A stretch of 64,000 nucleotides of DNA from Oryzias latipes (lineage: Eukaryota > Chordata > Actinopteri > Beloniformes > Adrianichthyidae). The notes under the pieces are model-generated. The model was not told the DNA's origin, made no database searches, and saw nothing but the letters and a program-made list of their open reading frames with translations. Shown here one piece after another: positions 33,091-44,500 of the stretch. The DNA lies in contig NC_019873.2 of assembly GCF_002234675.1 (NCBI RefSeq), forward strand, positions 10,317,740 to 10,381,739, given 5' to 3'. Position 1 is the stretch's first letter; each line of letters opens with the position of its first letter. Both the position numbers and the translations under genes were made by a program.

Positions 33091-35656
33091 CATTTCTGAC
33101 GCAAGCGAGCCGACTGAACTAAAGCGCCAAACGTCTCCTTTTCACCTGTAATTACACCTGGTGACAGTTTGAGGGGAAGAGCTGAATCTCTAATCACTGT
33201 TTTGGTTCCAACGTTTAGGGGTGGAGATAGCTGTTGGTTTGTGTAAGTGTTCTTTAGTTCACACGTGCACCAGTAGTGTGCGTGCATGTTATTCAATGTA
33301 GGATATCAGCAAACAAGCTGAGGTTAACTTTCAGCTCTGTGTGAGTCCGGCTGAACTTGATTGAACTCGTCAGTGCAGTTTCATCTGAAGATAAACTTCT
33401 CTGCCTGAGGTGAGACTTGCTAACATAAACTTAGTGTTGCGCTCACACACTGCAGCACACAATCGCAGCTCACACATCTGCATGATAAGAAAAAAAAAGG
33501 AAATTATTATTCACTAGATGTACTGTAGATATGACAATATAGATGAGAACATCACATACAATATAACTGTAGGTCTCGCTATGTGATTGAAGTATAAGAA
33601 ATTAGCTAAAACCTCAACAGGCTTCAACGTTTTAATCAACATTGGTATTAAAAATGTGTCAGTCCAAGCCTATTAGAGCATACCCATTACCGGTAATTAT
33701 TATGTTGCTATACTTACTGTACAGAAAATTCTATCTATAAATAATGTGTGTGAGAAGTTTTAAGTTACTTTCGACTGAGAGACTGTTTCTGATCCACTTT
33801 TCTGGGAACTGTGCAATGGCAGTCCCTAGAATCATGGAGTCTGCCCTCCAAGAACTGACCCACAGCGGCTCTTTTAAGAATTCCCCAAAAAGCTTTAAAG
33901 AGCTTGATTTTCTCTTTTTTATAGTCTACATTCAAAACTTTTCAAACAACAACAACAACAGCCGCTGTTCTGGAGCGGAAATGACGCACCATTACCTCTG
34001 TCACCCCATCTCAATCATGTCCCACTTCTTTTACAAATGTACTATTTTTTTTGTAAACTTGAAAGAAATATTCATTCATTCAATCTCCATGAGGATCTGC
34101 TGTGACATCGCTCGTCTGTAATTCATTTACAATTCTGATGTGAAGTAGTGTAGATCTCCCTCCACTCCAGTGCGGCTGGCAGGAGGAGCGGACTGACTGC
34201 TTTGGGGAGGCAGCACCCGCCAGTGAGAACAGAAATGGCTCAACAGTACACGATTTCAAATTTGAGTCTCATAACACCAGAAAAGTCTGCAGATTTGTTG
34301 CTCCTCACTTTTGAGCAAAAACATCTCTAAGGGGTTCCAGAAAGTTGCTAAATATAGCAAAAAAAGTTGCCAAGTTAGCCAGACTACAAGTTGGTGGTGA
34401 TATCTATGTCCACCTAGTCACAAATTCATTCAGAACCAGGTTAATCTAATCATAGATCTCCACTTCTTCAAAACCGCCAAAAAACATCTCCAGCTCTTTC
34501 ATGGAAACTACGAGATTTTCCTGAGCGGACTTGTAATCTCTCCAGCAGGTCTGGGTCATGTTTTTTTTGTTTTGTTTGTTTGTGAAAAAAGCCTCAAACA
34601 CATCCAGATGTTCGAACCACCTTGACTGAGTCCTTTAAATAATGGGGACCACCAGGTTTTTAAAGGTTCCTTCAGGTCGAGTGACCTCTTCCATGAAGAT
34701 GGTGAACACAGCTGCTCTCTAAAGGAAGCTAATAGCAGCAAAGACTAACCTGCAAACTGAAAACCTGGATCTTAGATGAGGCAGACAACCTGTGTCTGTC
34801 CTACAATCAGGCCCCCTGTGATGATCGATTGTTCACTGCTTGTACAAAAAGTAATATGATTGGCAAAAAGAAACAACGCAAAAATGGTATGGAAAAAATG
34901 AGAGAAATGGAGCTGGTGACCCAGGGCTGAACCTTGCAGGAGTTGTAACCCTGTAGAACAAGTGTGTGATTGTCGAGCATCTTATCGCCGCAGCCATGCT
35001 TGTGTTAGATCTTATCCTCGTCTTCAGGGTTCACGTCTTTTGGAGTTAATGGTTTTTATCAGCCGTGTCTGTGCTGAGACTAAAAAACACCTGTGTGCTT
35101 GTAAGATAACTTTTTATTTTTAGTTTTTCATATCACAAAGATGCAAATAATGTAGATGTTTTTCAGCAGCTCATCTCCAGTCTTATCATGTTCATCTGTG
35201 CATTCAGGCCTTTTGATCTTTTTGTTTCCTTTTAGATTTGCATTTTGGGCTATTTTTTCCTTCTATCTCCTTCCTGAGATAGAATGATTCTCATTTGATT
35301 TACCTGCTTTGGTTCCTTTCTGCTCCCCAATCCACTAAACAGTCCATAAAGCACACTATAGTAGAAATACTGGAGCTCCTCTGCAGATGATTAGCTTTTT
35401 AAAGTGGAACTGATTTCTCCTGTTTGGTGCACACCTGAGATCAGGTGAGTTTTCAAATCCACTAAAATAAAAGGACATGCAAGGAAACAAACATGAATCA
35501 ATGCTGGTGTGAAGACAGTCCTAGGAGTTAAAGTACACAATGTCTATAAGTAAGAAGAGCATTGTAAGGAAAAACAAATTAAAAAAATCAGACAACAAAA
35601 CTGTTGAAATGGAATAAAAAAAAAATACTGACAAAAATAAAGCACACGGGAAAAAA
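33091..35656. other. Unassigned non-coding DNA
   Basis: No convincing gene. A possible donor (CTGAG|GTGAGACTT) near 33410 follows GC-moderate sequence but has no supported partner exon. 34330-34390 has a degraded dispersed-repeat flavour (GCTAAATATAGCAAAAAAAG). Confidence 0.35.
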
Positions 35657-35975
35657 GGGTGTATCCAGACTAGACACCAGAGTTTGTTTCCCCTGATAAT
35701 CCGAAACTAATTTTTGAGTCTGGATACACTCCAACAGACCCTGGTCCGAGACCAGGAACCTCTCTCAGACCCACCTTTGGAGGTGGTCTTCATTCATTCT
35801 CTGTAAGATTCTCCAGTCCGAATACAGTCCGTTCCTGGAGCGGAAAACTGGGCCAACACGGCCACCAAATTCGGTGGTCACGTGATTTAAACAGTCAGAA
35901 TGTAGCAACAGATGAGCTGCAGACTAATGTAAAGCAACAATTGTTGTGATATCAAAAGGGAAAAAAAGGGTCAAT

Positions 35976-36237
35976 CATCTTCTTCCGTTTTTCCCTTTCG
36001 GGATCACGGGGCTGCTGGAGCCTATCCCGGCCGCTTGTGGGTGAAGGCAGGGGACACCCTGAACAGTTCAACCGTCTGTCGCAGGGTAGAGTGTCCACAA
36101 TCACACACCCACGCACTCACACATTCACACCTATGGACAATTTAGGTTGACCAATTAACCTATGAAGCATGTTTTTGGACAGTGGGAGGAAGACGGAGAC
36201 CCTGGAGAGAACCCACACATGCACGGGGAGAACGTGC
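35976..36237 (-). repeat. L2-like LINE/SINE 3' fragment
   Basis: Reverse-complement orientation of the common fish L2-type 3' end. It has the GCTGGAGCCTATCCCGGC block, ACACCTATGGACAATTTAG and the CATGCACGGGGAGAACGTG block. It sits inside the MITE and is missing from the sister copy. Confidence 0.6.
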
Positions 36238-36273
36238 AACATGTTCTCCTTACTTGTTTGAACGTTTATTTTA

Positions 36274-37128
36274 TTTTATTTTTTTTAACTTGTCCTGTCC
36301 AACAGCTGGGCAGACAGATGAGAGCTGAGGGCCTCTTGTGTTGGACATATTTTGCTTTAACAAGAGGGGTTATTAATCTTCTGACAAACCAAAGGTATGT
36401 CTGAATAAACCCCTTTTGTAATTGAGGCCAAACTTTATTGATTTCAATCATGTCTGAAAATCTTTGGTGTTGGACCGGACGGAAAAGGAAAGAAGGGAAG
36501 AAGAGAGAGGGACGTTAGAGACAGGGGGGGGTAGGGGGTGATAATAGGAGGGGAAGGGGGATAAGACCATGAAGCAGCATACAGCAACAAGTTTACTGGT
36601 TGTTAATCATTATGGTAAGGTTCAAATGTAGTACAAAAAGGGCGGGGCCTGTCCACACACACACTCAAATGTTATAAACACACCTGCTAGCTGCAAAAAT
36701 GTCCACCTGTCGACATGTACACAAAACAGATAGTGTTCACACGCATACTTATGCCTTAAAACCAACTAGTGTGAAATATTTCAGTCATTCAGTCATGCCA
36801 ACTGTTAGTGCAAAGGTGAGCTAACACCAGTGCTCAGGTGAGTGTTTATGTTCTTCTAAAATGGATGGTGGAACGTGAAAAGAAGGAGGGAGAGTGCCCA
36901 GCCACCCCCACCCCAAGACCCCCACCGCAGCAGCAGCGGCAGCCGGAATCCCCCCAACGCCACACGGGAACCGGCAGGGAACAACCGCCGCCCGGGCGAC
37001 CAAGCCCGCCACCCAGGCCAGGGCCAGCAGGGCCGCCGCAAGGCCCCCAGAGCCAGAGGCCAGGGAGGCACGGAGGGAAAGAGAGCGCCGCCCCAGCCCA
37101 ACCAGGAGAGCAGCCCCCCCGCCGTTTA
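36274..37128 (-). mobile_element. 5'-truncated L1-Tx1 3' end with 16-bp TSD
   Basis: Flanked by TTGAACGTTTATTTTA at 36258-36273 and 37129-37144. On the minus strand it runs from G-rich 3' UTR into the same A-rich tail as the 28-kb copy. It is nested inside the 35657-37377 MITE. Confidence 0.9.
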
Positions 37129-37377
37129 TTGAACGTTTATTTTAACACCGCTAAAAACGCTTCTCACATTTCTGTCTTTAGTTGCTTCGCCCCGCCCTCT
37201 TAATTCCTGACCAATGAGGGAAGAGATTTTTGGTCATATGGTTTTGTTAACAAGCTTCCAGAAGGGCAGCTTGAAGCCAGTCTGAATACGGACCAAACGC
37301 AAGGTTCAGGACTCCATCCGGACCAAGCTAAGCGGACAGGGTCCGGACCAAACTGTTTTCCCAGTCTGACTACACCC

Positions 37378-39090
37378 TAACGTCATGAAATAAATACCTA
37401 GATGTAGATAAGAATAATACAGCTAAAACAATTTTGCTCAAAAACAACATAAAAACCACAAATATTATTTTAGGAAAGTAAGTTGTAAAAAAAAAGTTAG
37501 AGAAAAAAATGGCTCATCTAAAAATATTCAAAGAAAACAGATAAAAAAAACTGTTTTAAAACAGAATAAAAAATCTGCTAATAAAAAATAATTTACTAAA
37601 GCATAATAGGTGTATTTTATTTGCCTTCAACTCCTAATTACAAATTTATTTTATTCCTTGTACAGCTTTCCAATTTTGATACTTTTTTATGCTTTGGGGG
37701 CTTTTGGATGATTTGCTGCTTTTTGTGTTGACTTCATGCTAAAACTTTAGAGTTTAAAACAAAGAAAACACAGCAGCTGGTCCATTCGTTTTTTTTCTGT
37801 CAGGTATAGGTAAGTGGCTCCAGTGAGGGTTTTGAAAATGAAGCTGCGTTTTCTGGGTTTTCTCTCTAACAGCTTCCAGCAGCTCTGAGGGGAGCAGAGC
37901 TTTCAGACCACTTGTTGCTAATAGAGGGTATTTACCCTAACGGGAACAGAGAGGGTGTAACCTCAGGTCACTGCACTCTGCAACAACACTGACACAAAGA
38001 CACACAGGCGGCCCGCTCTGCTTTTACAGCAGGGACAGACGGAAACACTGTGAAAAACGTCTGTCTGAACGGGTCATGCAAGCGTTTGGGTCAGCATCGG
38101 GTCAGATGTGTTTTCTGACCTGCCTCAAGTCTTTTCTTGAAAACAAACACAAGTTTGCTCATGCAGACAGTCAGTGGTGTCCAGATTTCCTGGTTGGATG
38201 TCATCAAATCATGTACACCCTCTAAATAAATATTATACCACCTGAAAGGGATAACTTACCTGCTTTTCCTGTACCCGAGGAGCAGCACATCCCATCGATA
38301 AGGGATTACAGGGCTGATACCAATGCTACGTTCACACTAGACTTGAACGCACATGGTGTTTACACTGGACTGTCGCTACCCGATACTAACATCCCCTACA
38401 GTTAGACAAGGCTTGGTGCGAAATGTCAAAGCAGTGCGAATTTTGCAAGTCTTGCTCCAGACTTTTTCTTTCACAGCTCTATTCTGATAAATGAAAACGT
38501 TGGAGTCATAATTCCAGCTGGGCACAAACCGCAACTATTCTTCCTCAGTAATCAATGTTCAGAATGTTGGCACTTCCGTGAATTAAAAAGGATGCCATCC
38601 ATTGTCTCTGCTGTAAGAAGCAGGCTGGATGGATCAAAAACACGAAGGAACGAAGGAACAAAGGACCGGTTTAGGGACCAAACCATCCAAATGGTAAGAG
38701 TCAGTAAGAGGACAATCTGGTAAAGAGCGGCTGCAGGAATTTGGCTTCATACTGTTGTCCTAATGAGGGAAGTGGGTCCAGCTGAGAAGGGGGCGGAGCA
38801 ACGGACACAGGAACAGAGGCAGGGATACCAATGGGTCACCATCAAATCTGAGTCCCTCATTGATACAACCTGGTTTAACTTCCAATGTGCATTTTGTACA
38901 TAGTGCCCAAAAACAGTCGTGTGTAGCTATATGTGACTGCAAGAGTTTTGATTGCAGAAGAACAATTTCTATGCATTTACATAAACTTAAGAATTTGGTT
39001 GCACAAATAAAACATCTCATTTTTACTGCAGGTAATTATTTTTTAGAAAGTATACCTAATTTAGCAGAGGTAACATAATTTTTTTTTTTT
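37378..39090. other. Unassigned non-coding DNA
   Basis: AT-rich with no supported exon. 38330-38470 has MITE-like wording (CTACGTTCACACTAGACTT) but no paired end was found. Confidence 0.35.
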
Positions 39091-39114
39091 TTTTTAACCA
39101 AGGGAAAGCCACAT

Positions 39115-39375
39115 CCTACAAGGCTGCACGATGGTAAATGCTGTCGCCAGTACCAAAGCCCTGGTCAGTGTCCCAGCTGGGTCCTTTCTGCGTGGAGTTT
39201 GCATGTTCTCCTCCTGCATGTGCGGGTTTTCTCTGGGCACTCCGGTTTACTCCTACAGTCCAAAAACGTGATAAATTGGTGTCTCTAAATTATCCCTAGG
39301 TGTGCATGTATACTGCCTTCACCCAACATTTGCTGGGTTGGATCCAGCAACTCCAAAAGGGATTCAGTGGGTTCT
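39115..39375 (+). repeat. L2-like 3' end fragment
   Basis: Contains CTGCGTGGAGTTTGCATGTT, CACTCCGGTTTACTCC, CAGTCCAAAAACGTG and a GATGGAAGGATGGA tail, the diverged 3' end of fish L2-type retroposons. Confidence 0.65.
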
Positions 39376-40516
39376 GTGAAGATGGAAGGATGGAAAATCA
39401 CATAATCTGGGTTCTGTAAAACAGACAATTAAAATTGGTCTGTAATTATTCCACATAGGATAAAGATTCAATAATGCACACTTACATATTATTAAAGCTG
39501 TTACTGGTAAGTAAAAAGTGAAAAAGGAACATTAGGCTGTAAAAAAAATACATCTAAAACATGCATTAAAAAGAATAATATCCTAGTAATTCTGTTTTCT
39601 TTCCTTTGATAAGGTAAGGTCAGAATTTTGGATTTTGATGCCCTCCTATTTGATATAAATACAGATAAATATACAAAACATTACTAACTGCAACATTTAA
39701 AATCAACCAAATTGTCGCACATTGATGTGATATCATAAATATGAAAAACAGGAAGAATCACTGTTTTTAAATATATGATGTTAAAACATTAAATATTGCT
39801 CTCCTAAACTATGTATGATGGATATTTTTAGATCCATTAATCTCCTCAATAAAAACCGGGCAACAATGGGGAACTGAAAAAAAACACACTAAGAGCTTTT
39901 AATATTTTGAAAGAGTTCAGTTCATGTCCTTTTTGTTTTCATATTTTCATGGAGTCAATGGAAAACTATTTCAGGCCCATAAGATGCTAAAAAAACAGAA
40001 CCAGGGTGACCCAGCTTCACCCGAGCAGTTTGAATTTATAGGCTGCACGACAGTGAGGACAACAAAACGCTATGTGAAAAATAAAGTGGACTGACAAAGC
40101 AGAAGACTGATCGAGTTAAACGGCTTGTGTTGTCGGCTAAGCTCCGGGTTTAGGAAGAAACACAGCCAAATTAGTCGGAACAACGACCCGGCTGTATTTG
40201 TTGTCATTCCGGAGCCAGTTATGCCTAATGCCCCTCCGCGGTGACACCTATCTCACGTAAAATAAATGTGGTGAGGGTCCTGACCCCTTCTTGTTTGGAT
40301 TTGAAGGCCTTCAGCCAGACAGCCGTGCAGCGATGCAACGAACGTATCAACACAAACCTTCATGCAGGAATGCAGCCGCGGCTCGTTTGACTCGGCCACA
40401 GACCCGGCTTTGACCATGTGTGTGGGAACATGGGTTTAAGGAGGATGGACTAAAATCCAAACAACCTCTTTATTTACACTTTTGTTTGATGTTATATTGC
40501 TGTCAGTGTCTTTACA
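39376..40516. other. Unassigned non-coding DNA
   Basis: AT-rich to about 39960, then moderately GC sequence. No exon with matched splice sites found. Confidence 0.35.
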
Positions 40517-40518
40517 TA

Positions 40519-40767
40519 CAGTGGAGGAAACAATATTTGATCCTTTGCTGACTTTGTGGGTTTGCCCAACTAAAAGAAATTAACAGTCTGTCATTAGTCT
40601 GTCATCCTAATGGTTGATGATTTCAAAGCAGTTGGAACCACAGTCACCAAGTAAAACGGCTCATCAACTACAAGAAACCTCTGGCCTCTGTGCTGCTAAA
40701 AAGGGTTTTCCCACAAAATATAAAATCTTTTCTTGCAAGAGTGATCAAATACTTTTATCTCTCATCA
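40519..40767. mobile_element. Tc1/mariner-type MITE, degraded right end
   Basis: Starts TACAGTGGAGG with ATTTGATCC and ends with a diverged inverse (GTGATCAAATAC...CTCTCA). This is the TACAGTG...ATTTGATC MITE class also seen at 51143. Confidence 0.55.
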
Positions 40768-41586
40768 AAATACAAGTAAAATTTTAAACATTCTTTAAAG
40801 AGGATTTCTTGATTTTCATCTGTGATTGTTGAAATGAATCTGCCATTAGAATGATAAACTGCTAATTTATTTTTAAGTGGTCCAAGCTACAAAAGTTACA
40901 AAAGTGCCATGTGAAAGTTCAGTTTCAATGTGGCTTGATGTCTGAAAGTGTTTTGAAGATGTAGTGCATGAAGCAGTCCATTCCAACACATAAAAGGGAA
41001 CTACTTGGAGGACAGGAAGTCACGCTTAAAGAGGAAGAGCGTGTTTCTACTGGTGTCCAGCACAGAGTGATAACATGTTTGACTCTTGATAAGAAACATT
41101 TACATTTCAGAGTTTAGTTTTCTTTTACCAGGATGATCCAATATGAACCAAAAAGTAATGACAACCCTTCGTCATTTCTCAAAGCTTCATAAAAAGGGAA
41201 AAGCAGTCAAACATAAAAAAAGGACAGCCAGCACCAAAATAGTCATGAATTTCTTGTTTTTTGTGTTTCTTGTCTGTCTTGTCAGCCTATAGATTTTCAG
41301 TTTTTTCAGTCCACTGGCATAAAGATTAAGGAAATTTTAAAGATGTCCAATCCAGCAGGACCTTCACAAAGGTTGTGCCTAAACCGCATAAAAACAATAT
41401 TGCTTAGATCCACATGTGGATTGGGGTGAATAAACAAGTCACCCGCAAAGAGGAGGTACAAGTTTACAACGTTCTTTAAAAAAGCAGAAGTGAAAAAAAA
41501 AATCGTTCTTGACAGAAAGAATAGCTGTTCCCCTGGGTTGCAGCTTCATCTTCTGTAAGCTGTTTTGTACAACAACATTCCAAACC

Positions 41587-44500
41587 ATGGCTGCTCCTCA
41601 AGATGAGATTTTCATGTCTCCAGGTATGATTCCTTTTTATTGGTAATCCCTTCACTCACGACCCTTTATGGTAAAAGAGCATTTTTTTCTGCACAGATCT
41701 GTAACAGTCGATAGTTGGCTGCATGCACAGCAAAAACAAAACGTTATCAGACATATTTGTATAATTTTCATACTTGGTAAAAGACACAATGATTTAAAGC
41801 ATTAAATCAGTGGGGTGAAAAAGTAACAGATTCTGCAATTCTGCAGTTGTATCACTGAAAAAGATGAGCATTTTGCTTTTCGGCTTAAATGGTTTATACT
41901 CATGTAGAGCTTTTCTACATTGCTTTAATACGGTGGCCCTGAAGTGCAAACCATTCAACAAATCACTCGATACAAAAACATTTTTAAGATCACAGCAACA
42001 ATTTAAAAAGCAGTATTACATTTTAGAAAACAAAACAAAATTTCAGAAAACAAAACTTAAAAAACAAAAAAGAAAAAAACATTTCACAAAACAAAATTAA
42101 TTTCCAGAAAAAAAATGAAATACTAAAAAACTGAAAACATTTCAGAAAACAAAATTAATTTCCAGGAAAAAAAAGAAATATTAAAAAATGAAAACATTTT
42201 AGAAAAAAATGAAATATTAAAAAATGAAAAACATTTCAGAAAAAAATGAAATATTAAAAAATGAAAAACATTTCAGAACACAGATTTAATTTCCAGAAAA
42301 CAAAACGAAATCTTCAAAAATGAAAAACATTTCCAAACCGGAAGAGGCAGGTACTATGGGACAACGCCGATTGGATGATGATGTTTGTCAATCATTTGAA
42401 CTGAAAAGTATTTTAAATGAAGCGATGACGGATTTTATCGTCCAAACAACAATGTACCATAATAATCCATGGATTTCCCATTTATATATTAAATCAAAAA
42501 TGCAGCAAACGGATAATGAAGGTTTAAATTTTTTTTTAATATTTCGTCTGAAGCAGAACGGTCACCCGGAAGTGGTTTGTGTGGATGACGTCCGTTCTGC
42601 AGGTAAACAATGAAAGGGAAGGACGATAAAACGTTAACTTAAACGTTAATCTTTGTATATTTAGCGGATGTGATGACAGAACGCACGCAGAAATATCAAC
42701 ACCAACCAGGTTTACAACTGTTTCGAAATGTCTGTGAGAGGATTCTGTCTGAAGCAGCAGCTGCGAAGAAACTGGTGTTAGACGGCGCACATCAGGAAAT
42801 GCAGTCCCGCCATCCACAGATAAGGTATGGAGGCACATTTGTTTGATCTAATAAATGTAGCGTTAAACGTGATTTCTAGGTGGGTGTTTACAGACAGATC
42901 CAAGATCTTTCAGTCATACGTTAATGACAGGTTACCTCATCACCTGGAGAGGGGGGGGGGGGGTCACGTGGGCAGGATTCTCAGACTGGTGAACCAGCCG
43001 CATAAATCAGCAAAGCTGTCAGGTAAACTGCAGCAGTTTGTGTCTCAGAATAACATTTATGAATGCTTCTTATTCATACTATTAAGATCTGTGACTTTAG
43101 AGTGTGTCAGTGCACAGAAACATGACAGTAAATGACTGGATGTGCACATCATAAGACACGTCCAGGTGTGTAACTAACGGTGGCAAAGTCTGTAGTCTAA
43201 AAAAAATCTTTAAAATAAAACATTTTAGTCTTTCAGGCAGAGGAGGAATACCAAATTATTTTAGAATGTATTTTTATAAGACTGAAATAATGTATTTTAT
43301 TCTGAGTTTGGTGTTTTGACCCCTCCCTAATGAATTTCTGGTTTAACCCATTTTCTCCTCATTTTGATGAACTCAACTTTTTCCTGAATGAAAGATGAAC
43401 GGCAGCCGATGTTTTTCTGTCAGGGATTTTTAATTTATTAATTTATTTCTGTCAGGGATTTCAATGGAGCTGGAGTCCAGTGCAGAGGAAGCTGCAAGCA
43501 TGTACGAGCAGGAACTGGCGTTCCTTATCTGTGCATCTTCCTCTGGATGTGATGCTGATTTTACGTTGATTTCAATGATGTATTGTGATTTTAATGCATT
43601 TTTCTGTTTTGTGAAGCACCTTGAATTACTTTGTGTACGAATTGTGCTATACAAATAAACTTGCCTTGCCTTGCCTGAGCAGCAATGTGGACAAACCTTC
43701 CCTGACATGACTCTTTTTGATATAGTTGTTAAGCACAAACAGACTTTTCCCAGATGCATTTTTTCCTCTAATAAATGTGACTGACAGGTACGCTGAGTAA
43801 ATGCTGAATGTAAACGTAACATTTGATTGACTGCATGAAGAAGCCCATAAAGGAAAATCCACAACTGTTTCTTTGTTTCTGTTTTTGAATAACGTATTCA
43901 TGTTAAGTTTTCAATAAATATACTGAATTGCTATGAAACAAATTTGTTTATTTTCATATCCGTTATTACAATCCTCATGTCAGCATTCAGTTTTTTCATT
44001 GACAAAGAAACATTTCTAAACAACAGCTTTGAAAATCAAACATCAACTTTGTTAATAAAGCTTTAAAACCTAAAATGGTAAACATGGAAAAGCTCCTAAA
44101 TGAAGCAAGTCTAATATGAACATTTTAAACTGGAGTTTTGCTTAAAGGATTATTAAGTTGTTTGGAGTTGAACAAGTGTTTGATGCGATTCCTCGTAGAT
44201 GTGATTTTCCAGATCATCAGCCCGACGCTAAAGCCAGGAATTATGCTTAGTCTTTCACTCCCCACTGCATCATTTACAACTAATCAGGCTTATGCAGCAG
44301 GTTAAAGACGTTTTTTTAAAGGACCTGCAATTTAAAAAAAAATTAGATATTAAGGTTAAATAATATTTATTGATTACATTGCACATAAATCATGGTGACT
44401 TGCCTGTACACTGCACAATGATATGAATGACTTTAGTCTTGTTGTATTCAGCTGCCATCTGTTCTTCTGCAGCACAAACCTTTCTGGAACTTCGCTTTGA

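Larger units (their letters stand above)
35657..37377. mobile_element. TIR MITE (GGGTGTATNCAGACT ends) carrying two nested insertions
   Basis: Left end GGGTGTATCCAGACT and right end AGTCTGACTACACCC are imperfect inverted repeats. Subterminal sequence (GGTCCGAGACCAGGAA; GAATACGGACCAAACGCAA) matches the shorter copy at 60674-61195. The interior holds an L2-like fragment and an L1 3' end. Superfamily not assigned because target duplications are unclear. Confidence 0.7.

Noticed and set aside
33091-33430. Possible upstream first exon of a gene
   Set aside because: A GTGAGA donor is present, but no acceptor exon in phase and no conserved coding sequence could be paired with it.
43430-43864. 144-codon minus-strand frame in the long-TIR element
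   Set aside because: It overlaps a retroposon 3' tail with TTGCC repeats in the other orientation and has no splice or domain support.
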